A DNA stretch of 64,000 bases from Alphaproteobacteria bacterium (lineage in GTDB: Bacteria; Pseudomonadota; Alphaproteobacteria; JAUHZY01), in NCBI GenBank assembly GCA_030425825.1, contig JAUHZY010000002.1, forward strand, positions 1 through 64,000. Reading direction: 5' to 3'. Made by a program: the position numbers and the translations under genes. Shown piece after piece: positions 55,301 through 64,000 of the stretch; the stretch's first letter is position 1, and each line of letters begins with the position of its first letter. The notes under the pieces are model-generated. The model did not search any database and was not told the origin of the DNA. It was given only the letters and a program-made list of their open reading frames with translations.

Positions 55301-55945
55301 ATGAATATTATTCTTCTGGGTCCACCAGGTGCTGGAAAAGGAACACAAGCAAAACGACTAGAAAAAAAGTTCGAGCTTGTTCATCTTTCGACAGGTGATA
55401 TGTTGCGTGCTGTTGTAGCGTCTGGATCTGACTTTGGTACCAAGCTTAAGGGTATCATGGAAGCTGGTCAGTTAATCTCAGATGATATTATGATTCAGAT
55501 GATCGAAGAAAGAATCGGTCAACCAGATTGTGAAAAAGGCTTTATTCTAGACGGCTTCCCAAGAACAATACCTCAAGCAGAAGCGTTAGATGAAATGCTT
55601 TCTAGCAACCAAATCTCTTTAGACTATGTTGTGAAGATGGATGTTGATGAGGAAGACCTTGTTAGACGTATTGTTGGTCGCTTTTCTTGCGCAAAATGTG
55701 GTGCAGGTTATCATGATAAATTTAGCCCTCCTGTAAAGGAAGGTGTTTGTGATTCATGTGGTAACGTAGAGTTTGTACGTCGTCCAGATGATAATGAAGA
55801 GACAGTTCGTGCGCGTTTTGATGCTTATCGCAAGCAAACAGAGCCTATCTTACCGTACTATAAATCGAAAAATATTTTGAAAACGATTGACGGTATGGGG
55901 TCGATTGACGATGTGACTGCACAAATCCAACAAATCATTGTATAA
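55301..55945 (+). CDS. adk: Adenylate kinase, zinc-type
   Basis: A 214-residue kinase interconverting ATP, AMP and ADP. P-loop [14 protein letters not shown], the LSTGDMLRA segment and [11 protein letters not shown] are visible. The LID carries four Cys (CAKC and CDSCG), the zinc-binding form. The secY-adk pairing is usual in alphaproteobacteria. Confidence 0.98.
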   Translation: MNIILLGPPGAGKGTQAKRLEKKFELVHLSTGDMLRAVVASGSDFGTKLKGIMEAGQLISDDIMIQMIEERIGQPDCEKGFILDGFPRTIPQAEALDEMLSSNQISLDYVVKMDVDEEDLVRRIVGRFSCAKCGAGYHDKFSPPVKEGVCDSCGNVEFVRRPDDNEETVRARFDAYRKQTEPILPYYKSKNILKTIDGMGSIDDVTAQIQQIIV

Positions 55946-55972
55946 TTTTTGAAAAAATATACGCAAGACTTG

Positions 55973-56030
55973 TTGACAGTGTTGAATTATACTGTATAAT
56001 CCGTCGCCCTGGCCCTTTTTTTGGGCACAG
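55973..56030 (+). promoter_or_regulatory. Strong promoter and leader hairpin of the alpha operon
   Basis: TTGACA (55973-55978) and TATAAT (55995-56000) separated by 16 bp. Close to the predicted transcript start is a hairpin CTG-GCCC, seven T, GGGC-A-CAG (56009-56030). It separates rpsM-rpsK-rpoA-rplQ from the spc operon. Confidence 0.85.
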
Positions 56031-56079
56031 AAAGACAAATATATTGCTTGAAAAAAGCTTTAAAATTAGGAGTAAGATC

Positions 56080-56448
56080 GTGCCACGTATTGCGGGTGTA
56101 AACATTAGAGATAGTAAGAGAGCCGTTATCGCTTTGACTGATATTTACGGCATTGGACCAAAGTTCGCGAAAGACATTTGTGAAAAAGCAAATATTTCGC
56201 TGACGTGTCGTGCAAACGAGCTGACTGAAGATGAAGTTGTTCGTATTCGTGAAATTATTGATGCAGATTACAAAGTTGAAGGTGATCTTCGTCGTGAAAT
56301 TTCTATGAATATTAAAAGATTGACAGATTTAGGTTGCTATCGCGGTCTTCGTCACAGAAAAGGTCTTCCTGTTAGAGGGCAAAGAACCCATACAAATGCA
56401 AGAACGCGTAAGGGTAAAGCTGTACCGATTGCTGGTAAGAAAAAATAA
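56080..56448 (+). CDS. rpsM: 30S ribosomal protein S13
   Basis: A 122-residue protein of the 30S head; [35 protein letters not shown] and [20 protein letters not shown]. It starts at GTG 56080 after TTAGGAGT; the frame runs a few codons further upstream without a ribosome site. Confidence 0.98.
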   Translation: MPRIAGVNIRDSKRAVIALTDIYGIGPKFAKDICEKANISLTCRANELTEDEVVRIREIIDADYKVEGDLRREISMNIKRLTDLGCYRGLRHRKGLPVRGQRTHTNARTRKGKAVPIAGKKK

Positions 56449-56467
56449 GAAATAAGGAATCATATAA

Positions 56468-56857
56468 ATGGCAAAACCTCAGACACGATCACGTAAAAAA
56501 ACGTCTAAGAACATTACAGAGGGCGTTGTACACATTAACTCAACGTTCAATAATACGACGATCAATATTACAGATGAGCAAGGTAACACAGTTTGCTGGT
56601 GTACCGCAGGTGCTAAAGGCTTTAAAGGGTCTCGTAAGTCAACACCTTTTGCTGCACAGATTGCTGCTGAAGATGTGGCTGCTAAGGCAGTTGAGAATGG
56701 TCTTAAGTCTGTAAAGGTCCACGTAAAAGGCCCTGGTTCAGGTCGTGAGTCTGCTATCCGCGCGATACAGGCTGCTGGTATTGTTATCACAGAAATTCGT
56801 GACGTTACACCTGTTCCTCATAACGGTTGTCGCCCACCAAAGCGTCGTCGCGTATAA
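56468..56857 (+). CDS. rpsK: 30S ribosomal protein S11
   Basis: A 129-residue protein of the platform; [38 protein letters not shown] and [13 protein letters not shown] at the end. Confidence 0.98.
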   Translation: MAKPQTRSRKKTSKNITEGVVHINSTFNNTTINITDEQGNTVCWCTAGAKGFKGSRKSTPFAAQIAAEDVAAKAVENGLKSVKVHVKGPGSGRESAIRAIQAAGIVITEIRDVTPVPHNGCRPPKRRRV

Positions 56858-56908
56858 GTTTATTTTAGTATATTTTTGTATATAACCTTCAAAATAGGGG
56901 ATTGTTAA

Positions 56909-57925
56909 GTGATTCAGGAAAATTGGAATAGTTTGATTAAACCAAACAAATTAGAAATCGTTCCCGGTTCTGATCCTAAGAGATTCGCGTCATTAGTTGC
57001 AGAGCCTTTGGAATGTGGTTTTGGTATGACGCTTGGTAATGGTTTGCGTCGTATTTTGTTGTCATCTATCCAAGGTGCAGCAATTACAGCTATCCAGGTT
57101 GACAATGTTCTTCATGAGTTCTCTTCTATTCCAGGTGTTCGTGAAGATGTGACAAATATTATTTTGAATATTAAATCAATCGCTTTGCGTGTTGGTACTG
57201 AAGGTTCTAAGCGTCTGACGCTGAAAGCAAAAGGTCCATGTGAAGTAACTGCAGGTATGATTGATCTGACTCATGATGTTGAAATCATTAACCCTGATCT
57301 TGTGATTTGTACACTGGATAAAGATGAAGAGCTTTCTATGGTCTTCACTGTTGATACAGGTAAGGGTTATGTTCCTGCAAATCAAAACCGTCCCGATGAT
57401 GCGCCAATTGGTTATATTCCAATTGATGCAATTTTCTCGCCTGTTCGTAAGGTAACTTACAATGTTGAGAATGCACGTGTTGGACAGGTGACGGATTATG
57501 ACAAGCTGACTGTAAAGGTTGAGACAGATGGATCTGTTACACCTGAAGATGCGATTGCTTTTGCTGCACGCATTATGCAAGATCAGCTAAGATTGTTCAT
57601 TAACTTTGATGAGCCTGAAGAGGATACATCAAAAGATAAAGCAGATGAGCTTCCATTTGATCGCAATCTTCTTCGTAAGGTTGAGGAGCTTGAGCTTTCT
57701 GTTCGTTCTGCGAACTGCTTGAAAAATGATAATATCGTTTATATTGGTGACCTTGTGCAAAAAACAGAAGCAGAAATGCTGCGCACACCAAACTTTGGTC
57801 GTAAATCTTTGAATGAAATCAAAGAAATATTAGCTGCGATGGGTCTTCGTTTTGGGATGGATGTCGATGGATGGCCGCCTGAGAATATCGAAGAGCTTTC
57901 CAGACAAATCGAAGATCCTTTTTAA
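56909..57925 (+). CDS. rpoA: DNA-directed RNA polymerase subunit alpha
   Basis: A 338-residue subunit. The N-domain ([20 protein letters not shown]) dimerises and binds beta and beta-prime; the C-domain ([30 protein letters not shown]) contacts UP elements and activators. It starts at GTG after TAGGGGAT. Confidence 0.98.
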   Translation: MIQENWNSLIKPNKLEIVPGSDPKRFASLVAEPLECGFGMTLGNGLRRILLSSIQGAAITAIQVDNVLHEFSSIPGVREDVTNIILNIKSIALRVGTEGSKRLTLKAKGPCEVTAGMIDLTHDVEIINPDLVICTLDKDEELSMVFTVDTGKGYVPANQNRPDDAPIGYIPIDAIFSPVRKVTYNVENARVGQVTDYDKLTVKVETDGSVTPEDAIAFAARIMQDQLRLFINFDEPEEDTSKDKADELPFDRNLLRKVEELELSVRSANCLKNDNIVYIGDLVQKTEAEMLRTPNFGRKSLNEIKEILAAMGLRFGMDVDGWPPENIEELSRQIEDPF

Positions 57926-57949
57926 GGATTAGTTTTAGGAGTTAACACA

Positions 57950-58396
57950 ATGCGTCATAGAAGAGCACATAGAAAATTAAATAGAACAAGTTCTCACCGT
58001 AAAGCGATGTTTATGAACATGGCTAATGCGCTTGTGAAGCATGAGCAAATTAAAACAACTTTGCCAAAAGCAAAAGAGCTTCGTCCTTACACAGAAAAGC
58101 TTGTAACAATTGCAAAGAAGGGTGATCTTGCGGCGCGTCGTCAGCTAATTTCAATTCTTCAAGACAATAAGATGGCTGAAAAGCTTATGGCTGTTCTGGC
58201 GCCACGCTATAAAGAGCGTAAAGGTGGCTATACACGCATTATTAAAGCAGGTTTTCGTCACGGCGATGCTGCACCAGTAGCATTTATCGAGTTTGTTGAC
58301 CGTGATGTAGACGCAAAAGGCCAAGACTCTGGTCCTGTTCAAAACTTTGTTGAAGATGAAGTTGTTGAGCAAGAAGAAGCTGCGGCAACTGCATAA
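57950..58396 (+). CDS. rplQ: 50S ribosomal protein L17
   Basis: A 148-residue protein near the exit; [40 protein letters not shown] and [18 protein letters not shown]. The last 30 residues are an acidic tail. End of the alpha operon. Confidence 0.98.
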   Translation: MRHRRAHRKLNRTSSHRKAMFMNMANALVKHEQIKTTLPKAKELRPYTEKLVTIAKKGDLAARRQLISILQDNKMAEKLMAVLAPRYKERKGGYTRIIKAGFRHGDAAPVAFIEFVDRDVDAKGQDSGPVQNFVEDEVVEQEEAAATA

Positions 58397-58411
58397 CAAG
58401 AGGCCTGGTAA

Positions 58412-59293
58412 GTGGCTAGGATAGGGTTTGTCACGACTGATAAAATCCTTCAACATGCCTGCTCTGATCAAAATTCTTATTTCACTTCTGATGACCAACT
58501 TGTGGTGAATGTTTTATCTGCCAGAGGACACTTAGTAGAACCTATTCTTTGGAAAGGTTTTGAACAATTCCACGAGTATGACCTGTTTGTTTTAAGGTCA
58601 CCTTGGGATTATACGGAACATGCCTCCGACTTTTTTAATTGGTTAAAAAAAGCCTAAGCATCAGGTGCTCGCATCCAAAATAACTTTGATATTATCAGGT
58701 GGAATATAGATAAACATTATCTCTTTGATCTCAAAAAATTTGGAGTAGAGATAATTCCAACAAAAATCGTACATCAAAATGATTGTTTAGATTTAACATC
58801 GCACTGTCAGCAATGCAATTATGACGCCTTGGTAATTAAGCCAACTGTCGCTGCAGGAGCTTATGAAACTTATAAGGTAGATGCTCATAACATTGCCGAA
58901 ATGCAGAAAAAAATAGATGTTCTTCTGACAAGGCATGACATGATTATTCAGCCCTTTTTCAAAGAGGTGTTGGACGGAGAGTGGTCATTAATATTTTTTG
59001 GAGATGAGTATTCCCATAGTGTCTTCAAAAAACCTAAAAAAGGTGACTATCGTGTCCAAGATGATCATGGTGGTACGGTACACTTTAAAGACCCTGATGC
59101 GAAAATATTAGAAACTGCTTTAGGTGTCATACGTTACTTTGAAGTGCCTCCTCTTTATACGCGTGTTGATGGCCTCATTAGAGAAGGTGTTTTTTATGTG
59201 ATGGAGGTTGAAGCTTTCGAGCCAGAGCTTTTTTTGCGGGCACATCCTTATGCAGCTAAAAGATTTGCAGATAAGATTGAGTCAATTCTTTAG
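58412..59293 (+). pseudogene. ATP-grasp domain gene interrupted by one stop codon (DcsG-like)
   Basis: One open frame of 293 codons with a single in-frame TAA at 58655-58657. The first part (ARIGFVTTDKILQHACSDQ, YDLFVLRSPWDYTEHASDFF) and the second (NNFDIIRWNIDKHYLFDLKK, LVIKPTVAAGAYETYKV, EWSLIFFGDEYSHSVFK, FYVMEVEAFEPELFLRAHPY) together make a full ATP-grasp protein of the kind related to DcsG and RimK ligases. One base change, such as GAA to TAA, would explain the break. Start GTG 58412. It follows rplQ by 15 bp. Either a recent pseudogene, an error, or readthrough; the rest of the frame shows no further damage. Confidence 0.85.
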
Positions 59294-60595
59294 ACTTTTT
59301 TGCCTTTTATCAACTTTCTTAGAATCAAACCCTTCAATTAATGCTTCAAACATTTGATGCCAATTTAGTTCTGCTTGCAGGCGCAAAAATGCTGAGCCTA
59401 AACCAACAGCAGCACGGTCAACAAAGACAAACTCTTGAGGAGGCTGTATACCACCATTTTTCTGGAGTTGTTTATAAGTTGCAAGGGCGACTTCTTTCCC
59501 ATGTTCTGGGCCGCCATGTTCTTGTATTTTTCGCACACGATCTTCAAGTAAGGGGTCATAAACATAGCGTGCCCAGTTTTCCAGCGCGTCAATAAGGTCA
59601 TTGTTTAGGTCTTTAAATCCCCATGTTTCATAAGCATGTACCATCATTTCCTTGTCATTTTTGAGCAAGGCCTTATAAAGATCGATAATACCTTGAACAA
59701 AAGCGCCTGGAAATATACGTATGCACCCAAAATCCAATAGGTTTAATGTGTTGTCCTGACGTACAGTATAATTGCCAAGATGAGGATCTCCATGAATAAC
59801 ACCATAATGGTAAAGGGGCATATACCAGGCGTGAAAGAGCTTCTGAGCGAGATCATTGCGTTGCTCTAGTGAGGTATCAAAAAAATCCTTGATTGAGCAG
59901 CCATCAAGCCACTGCATGGTTAGAAGTTTTGATGTTGAAAGCTTTTCTATCGCTTCAGGAATATAGATAAATTCTGTTTTCTTAAAGATCTTTTGGAAGA
60001 GCTTCATGTTGTCAAGCTCTTGCGTATAGTCAAGCTCTTCGCGTAGTCGTTCTGAAACTTCGGTGTAAATATTTTTTGTATTAATACCAGAACGGGTTTC
60101 GAAGATTTTAAAGAATAGTTTTAATTGTTTGAGATCTGCTTCAATAGCAGAAGACATATCTGGATATTGTAGTTTGCAAGCAAGCTTTTCTTTTGATGTT
60201 TCAGCGATGTGGACTTGCCCAAGAGAAGCTGCGAAAGAAGCATTTAGATTAAATGTTTGGAAGTTTTCTTGCCAGCCGTCTCCAAGCTCTCCACGCATAC
60301 GGCGTTTTACAAAGAGTTTACCCATAGGGGGTGCATTAGACTGCAGCTCTGCAAGCTCTTTTTCATAAGCTTCAGGCAGAATGCCTGGAATTGTTGAAAG
60401 AATTTGTGCAATCTTCATCAATGGGCCGCGTAGATTACTAAGCATCTTTTTTATATCTTCTGCATGCATTTCTTCGTCGATTTTGATGCCAAGATACTTG
60501 CTTGCCAACAGTCTAAATGTTGTTGAGCTTGCGTTCTTTGTGACGCTTGCATAACGTTTTGCACGTTTTGAGAAGGTGTTTGTTTCTTCGGTCAC
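59282..60595 (-). CDS. ABC1/AarF/UbiB-family atypical kinase
   Basis: A 437-residue protein with the ABC1 family marks: LMKIAQILSTIPGILPE (the KxGQ motif reads KIAQ), ASLGQVHIAETSKEKLACKLQYP with the Ala-rich nucleotide loop, and VIHGDPHLGNYTV with LLDFGCIRIF for catalysis and metal binding. It lacks the C-terminal membrane helices of UbiB. Members act in ubiquinone synthesis or lipid homeostasis; here a link with the COQ9 gene at 15866 is possible but not shown. It follows the ELM1-family gene by 6 bp and is the last gene of the flgI operon. Confidence 0.9.
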   Translation of the reverse strand: MTEETNTFSKRAKRYASVTKNASSTTFRLLASKYLGIKIDEEMHAEDIKKMLSNLRGPLMKIAQILSTIPGILPEAYEKELAELQSNAPPMGKLFVKRRMRGELGDGWQENFQTFNLNASFAASLGQVHIAETSKEKLACKLQYPDMSSAIEADLKQLKLFFKIFETRSGINTKNIYTEVSERLREELDYTQELDNMKLFQKIFKKTEFIYIPEAIEKLSTSKLLTMQWLDGCSIKDFFDTSLEQRNDLAQKLFHAWYMPLYHYGVIHGDPHLGNYTVRQDNTLNLLDFGCIRIFPGAFVQGIIDLYKALLKNDKEMMVHAYETWGFKDLNNDLIDALENWARYVYDPLLEDRVRKIQEHGGPEHGKEVALATYKQLQKNGGIQPPQEFVFVDRAAVGLGSAFLRLQAELNWHQMFEALIEGFDSKKVDKRQKSLKN

Positions 60596-60601
60596 TATTT
60601 T

Positions 60602-61585
60602 CTACTTTAAAAAACGTTTTTTAATTTCTGCAGCAATTTCTTGAGATGCATCAGGCGCCTTGTAGGACCATAGATCGAAGTTATCATCTTTCAAAGGTCT
60701 TGCTACAGACTTTTCATATAATGATGAATGTAAACGTTGATGTGATTTCGAACAACTCCCTTGTGGAGCATATATGAAAATAGGTTTGCCTGTCATGGAG
60801 GCTTCTGAAATCATCGAGACAGAATCACCTGTGATAACAAACATATCTGCAAAGGCTAACAGTCCCATATACGGGTTTTCATGGGCATCTTGATTCCAGA
60901 GATGTGCATAGTGAGGAATATCTGTTTTTTCTAAGAATGACTTGATAAGACGGGTTGATTGATTATTTGTGCGTCGGCTAGAGGTAACAAGCAGAGAAGC
61001 ATTATGTTGTTTTGCCAGTTTTTCAGTGAGAGTCAGCAGGTCAGATATTTGGTTTTGGGTAAAGTCATTTGATTTGTTTTTTCCGCCGATTAATATCACC
61101 AAGCGAGGAGAGGGAAGAAAATCTAAAGACTCTTTCCATTCAGAACGTGCAAGTTTTAGAAGTTTTTTAGACACCTTGTGTGGTGCTGTTAATGTTTCAA
61201 TAATATTGCCTTGCTGCGTGGCATTGTCATGCTGGGGGACGGCGACAAGATCAAATTTTTTAGCAAGGCCACCTGGATGCATAATTTGCACAAGCTTAGG
61301 GGCTTTCTTGCCTGCATGAATTGCTTTCTTCTTAACGCTTAAGGCGACAGGTGCTGTTCGTCTGCCTGCGCCAATGATAATGTCGGGGTAAGGTGGAAGC
61401 AAAGCTTCTTGTGCATCTTTTTCGATACCCATATCTGATGTGTTGAGAATAAAATTAGGAAGGGAGCCCAATCTATTATAGGAGATTTTTTTTATTTCGA
61501 AGGGTATTCCCAAAGCTTCCGCGACCCCAACAACTTGAGTCACATTACCAGGTCGATGATCTGCCAGAACCCATGCTTTGGCCAT
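60602..61585 (-). CDS. ELM1-family (mitochondrial fission ELM1-like) protein
   Basis: A 327-residue protein of the DUF1022/ELM1 family of alphaproteobacteria and plants: WVLADHRPGNVTQVVGVAEAL at the N-terminus (in parts ADHRPGNVTQVVGVAEAL), IIGAGRRTAPVAL, VAVPQHDNATQQGNII and VITGDSVSMISEASMTGKPIF at the end. The fold resembles GT-B glycosyltransferases. In plants ELM1 localises a dynamin to mitochondria; the bacterial role is unknown. Starts one base after the FlgN-like stop. Confidence 0.88.
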   Translation of the reverse strand: MAKAWVLADHRPGNVTQVVGVAEALGIPFEIKKISYNRLGSLPNFILNTSDMGIEKDAQEALLPPYPDIIIGAGRRTAPVALSVKKKAIHAGKKAPKLVQIMHPGGLAKKFDLVAVPQHDNATQQGNIIETLTAPHKVSKKLLKLARSEWKESLDFLPSPRLVILIGGKNKSNDFTQNQISDLLTLTEKLAKQHNASLLVTSSRRTNNQSTRLIKSFLEKTDIPHYAHLWNQDAHENPYMGLLAFADMFVITGDSVSMISEASMTGKPIFIYAPQGSCSKSHQRLHSSLYEKSVARPLKDDNFDLWSYKAPDASQEIAAEIKKRFLK

Positions 61586-61586
61586 C

Positions 61587-62057
61587 TTATATTTCTGTAT
61601 TCAATGTATAGCTTTGAGACCCTAATGCGCCAGGAGCTTGGTTTTGTGCATCAGAATATGTTGCACCTTTCGCAGTTTCACGTCGAATTGCTGTAATAAT
61701 GGTATTCGCAACTCTTTCACTTGTTTTCTTTGTGATGTCCAGCAGCCTTGCATTCTCTTTAACCAGTTCGGCAAATTCTTTTGATGCTATTTTTAGTTTT
61801 TCTTTTGACTCAGGTGCTATATTTCTAAAAAAGTCAGGGTTTTCACGTAAGAACTCAATATGTCCTTCGTAAATACGCGAAAGACCAGTTTTCTTTTGTT
61901 GAATCAGTGCAATTTCTTCTGCTAGCCCTTCAGGCCTTGCGTTTAAAAGGTCTATTTCTTCGCTTAAAACATCACTGAGTTGATCAGTTATGCGTAAAAG
62001 CTCGTTTAAACGCACGCTTTGGGGGGTAGACTTTTCAGTATTTTGTACATGTTCCAT
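61587..62057 (-). CDS. FlgN-like flagellar chaperone
   Basis: A 156-residue helical protein (LNELLRITDQLSDVLSEEIDLLN, in parts ITDQLSDVLSEEIDLLNA, then LIQQKKTGLSRIYEGHIEFL) with the length and helix pattern of FlgN-type chaperones that hold hook-associated proteins FlgK and FlgL. Its place after flgI and flgJ supports this. Identity is by pattern and context. Confidence 0.7.
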   Translation of the reverse strand: MEHVQNTEKSTPQSVRLNELLRITDQLSDVLSEEIDLLNARPEGLAEEIALIQQKKTGLSRIYEGHIEFLRENPDFFRNIAPESKEKLKIASKEFAELVKENARLLDITKKTSERVANTIITAIRRETAKGATYSDAQNQAPGALGSQSYTLNTEI

Positions 62058-62365
62058 TAAATTACCTCCTGATATCTTCTAAGGGATTGTTCAATTTGAT
62101 CGCTTAAAGGGGATGTTTTTGAAAGACTAACAGCATATTCTTGCGTAGCCATAGACCTAAAAATATCTTGGCCATTAGAGTTGCCATAAAAACTATCTTC
62201 ATTCACACTTTCAAACATTTTCTCAACCATCTGAGAGAGAAAAACAGCAGCAAATCCTTCAGAAGCCTCGCGAATTTTTGAAGCAGATGATTGTATTTTA
62301 GGTAGTGCTGCTTTGGGTTGGGTTGCTTGCTGTAGATGAAAGTTTGCACCAGAAATATCGTTCAT
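62057..62365 (-). CDS. flgJ: FlgJ-type rod-binding protein (N-terminal domain only)
   Basis: A 102-residue protein matching the rod-capping domain of FlgJ (FAAVFLSQMVEKMFESV, FRSMATQEYAVSLSK). The peptidoglycan hydrolase half found in enterobacterial FlgJ is missing, as is normal in alphaproteobacteria. It overlaps its two neighbours by one base each. Confidence 0.87.
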   Translation of the reverse strand: MNDISGANFHLQQATQPKAALPKIQSSASKIREASEGFAAVFLSQMVEKMFESVNEDSFYGNSNGQDIFRSMATQEYAVSLSKTSPLSDQIEQSLRRYQEVI

Positions 62366-63429
62366 TACATCACCTCAATATCTGCTTGTAATGCGCCAGC
62401 TGCACGAATGCCTTGTAAAATTGAGATCAAATCTCTTGGCGAGATCCCCAAGGCATTTAATCCTTCTACAAGCTCACTTAGGTTTACGCCTGTTTCAAGG
62501 ATAGATATTTTCTTTTCAGGCCCTGCAGGCGCTGCGATTTCTTCTGGTTGTGGCGCTGCTTCGTTGACGGGTTGTTCGTTTCCTTTAACATTGACGGTTA
62601 GGTTTCCATGGGCAATAGCAACTTCGTCAATGCGGACAGCTTGCCCCATAACAACCATCCCTGTTTGGTCATCCACTAAGACCCTGGCGGCTTGATCAGG
62701 CTGAACAGTGAGTTGCTCTACCATTGTTATAAAGCTAACAGGATTAGAATGGAACATATAGGGCAGTGTAAGTTCCACAGTTCCTGGGTCAATAGATCTT
62801 GCCGTATCAATCCCAGTGGATGAGTTTATGACATCAGCCATGCGCTTTGATGTCGTGAAATCAGGGTTTTTGAGTGCTAGCTTAATAGACTTTAAGTTTG
62901 AAAAGTCAAAGGCAATTTCTTTTTCAATCAGTGCGCCATTAGAAATACGTGCAGCTGTTGGTACGGCCTTACCTTCACCTTCTATTCCTTCAACTTTCAG
63001 GGATCCTTGTGCAATCGCGTAAACTTCCCCATCTGCGCCTAAAAGAGGCGTTACAAGCAATGTTCCGCCTTGTAATGATCCAGCATCTCCAATTGTTGAA
63101 ACGGTAACGTCTATTTTAGACCCCTGTCGTGAAAAGGCAGGAAGCGTTGCTGTTACAACCACGGCAGCGACATTTTTTGTTTTCAAGGTGTCATCTCTTG
63201 CGTTGACGCCAAGTCTATCTAGCATGCCAATCAGGCTTTCGCGCGTGAAAATAGATTTTGTGAGAGAGTCTCCACTACCATTCAAACCAACAACAAGCCC
63301 ATAACCGATGAGCATATTGTCTCGAACACCTTCTATATCAGCGATATCTTTGATCCGTGAAGAAGCATGAGTGTCTGCAGAAAATAAAATAAAGAGCAAG
63401 GAAAAAGAAAGGGTAAAAAAGGACTTCAT
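62365..63429 (-). CDS. flgI: Flagellar P-ring protein FlgI
   Basis: A 354-residue periplasmic protein forming the P-ring around the flagellar rod. It has a signal peptide (cleavage near THAS) and the family motifs RIKDIADIEGVRDNMLIGYGLVVGLNGSGDSL in parts (LIGYGLVVGLNGSGDSL), AAVVVTATLPAFSRQGSKIDV and VTPLLGADGEVYAIAQG. An insert with Glu, Ala and Pro lies near residue 285. It heads the operon flgI-flgJ-flgN-like-ELM1-aarF. Confidence 0.96.
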   Translation of the reverse strand: MKSFFTLSFSLLFILFSADTHASSRIKDIADIEGVRDNMLIGYGLVVGLNGSGDSLTKSIFTRESLIGMLDRLGVNARDDTLKTKNVAAVVVTATLPAFSRQGSKIDVTVSTIGDAGSLQGGTLLVTPLLGADGEVYAIAQGSLKVEGIEGEGKAVPTAARISNGALIEKEIAFDFSNLKSIKLALKNPDFTTSKRMADVINSSTGIDTARSIDPGTVELTLPYMFHSNPVSFITMVEQLTVQPDQAARVLVDDQTGMVVMGQAVRIDEVAIAHGNLTVNVKGNEQPVNEAAPQPEEIAAPAGPEKKISILETGVNLSELVEGLNALGISPRDLISILQGIRAAGALQADIEVM

Positions 63430-63478
63430 GAAAGGACACTCCAGTATTTGAAAAACGTCCTAAGAATATGCATGAAGT
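63423..63478 (-). promoter_or_regulatory. Predicted stem-loop over the flgI start
   Basis: In the transcript, ACTTCATG (63478-63471) can pair with CATGAAGT (63430-63423), which holds the flgI AUG; an inner AGGAC/GTCCT stem leaves the GGAG ribosome site in the loop. Confidence 0.4.
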
Positions 63479-63623
63479 ATGCCAATATTCATAATTCTGG
63501 CATTATTGAAGAAATAAATTTAAAAACCCTCATTATCAACGCACCCTAGGCGGCGATCAATCTTATATAAGGAAGAGGTGGAGAAATATTCTTCATGTGA
63601 GGTTAAAATGTGACAGTTATTTT

Positions 63624-64000
63624 TTATGTGCACCAGCTTTGTCTTTTGCCGCCATTATATTTTTGTGCAAGGCCACTTTTTATCATGACCTCAGAAACGT
63701 CGCTGGGGCCAACATGCGCATTTGCAATAATACGATTGCCGTATTTACCAAAGCTAATATTCGTCAGGACCAAGGATTGTCCTTTTGTTAGCTTTTCCAT
63801 TGTTTCTTTTGCCCGTTCAGCCAAGTCAATTTCACTTTGGCACTTTCCTTTGATTTCAGGTGTGTCAATATTTCTAAGGCGAACGCGTGTCACAACATCT
63901 TGCCCAAGCCAAACTTTTATCTTTGCCTCAAACGTATCGCCATCAATAACTTGTTTGACTGTCGCAATATAAGGACCAGGGAGATATTCTTTTGCAAAGG
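63624..64000 (-). CDS. Thermonuclease (SNase-like) family protein, partial
   Basis: The C-terminal part of a staphylococcal-nuclease-fold protein; the 5' end lies past the right edge. The frame reads through from 64000 (FAKEYLPGPYIATVKQVIDG) so the GTG at 63893 is only an internal codon. Calcium and catalytic residues are in place: Asp in VIDGDTFEA, Arg and Asp-x-x-Glu in RLRNIDTPE, and the later Arg in GKYGNRII. Family members cleave nucleic acids and are often secreted or periplasmic. It ends 194 bp before the flgI start in the same direction; that gap holds only inverted repeats. Confidence 0.85.
   Translation of the reverse strand, partial: FAKEYLPGPYIATVKQVIDGDTFEAKIKVWLGQDVVTRVRLRNIDTPEIKGKCQSEIDLAERAKETMEKLTKGQSLVLTNISFGKYGNRIIANAHVGPSDVSEVMIKSGLAQKYNGGKRQSWCT

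Noticed and set aside
58829-59293. Separate small gene of 154 codons
   Set aside because: It is in frame with 58412-58657 and the codons between continue the same ATP-grasp protein, so it is the rest of one broken gene.

Overview
The window is a chromosomal segment of an alphaproteobacterium with AT-rich DNA and mostly SD-led genes. Evidence for this placement is the alphaproteobacterial order of the ribosomal protein cluster (str operon, S10, spc and alpha operons with secY-adk), the cmk-rpsA-ihfB block, a COQ9-family gene, an ELM1-family gene and flagellins starting MINDIKLTSA. I cannot name the genus. A motile, host-associated or predatory lineage is a guess from the type IV secretion genes and unusual flagellins.

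Layout. 1-7648 (minus strand): a compact type IV secretion operon running virB3-virB4-small lipoprotein-virB8-virB9, then a lipoprotein secretin, a PilP-like Lys/Glu-rich protein and the start of another gene whose N-terminus is an (Glu-Ala)n hexanucleotide repeat. 7763-27259: housekeeping genes (lon, mutY, purE-purK, ahpC, rarA, rluC-like, aroA-cmk-rpsA-ihfB-lapA-like-pyrF, mraY-murD) mixed with a polytopic membrane protein, a GT61 glycosyltransferase and COQ9. 27242-31314: a Sel1 lipoprotein, a CAU tRNA and two tandem flagellin genes. 31454-37544: citrate synthase with a histone-H1-like N-terminal extension, anmK, an AsnB-like degenerate protein, a GT4 glycosyltransferase and class II DAHP synthase. 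37557-39773: an orphan 738-residue protein. 40099-58396: 31 translation/transcription genes from rpsL to rplQ. 58412-63429: a broken ATP-grasp gene, then an operon flgI-flgJ-flgN-like-ELM1-aarF on the minus strand. The right edge cuts a thermonuclease-family gene.

Most interesting parts. (1) The two flagellins share nearly identical N- and C-terminal filament regions but carry unrelated central inserts; that of the second is a clear LamG/concanavalin-A-like lectin domain and that of the first looks like a divergent one. They are chained through ATGA overlaps with a third, deleted flagellin start between them, and each is preceded by a 75-bp leader repeat whose two copies differ at six positions, four of them in two predicted RNA stems and all four pairing-preserving. 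(2) The type IV secretion operon includes a secretin and a PilP-like protein, a combination expected of type IVb pili rather than of a VirB machine. (3) Citrate synthase, L29 and L30 all carry Lys/Ala/Pro-rich tails of the histone H1/AlgP kind.

All assignments are from reading motifs, lengths and context; no database search was run.
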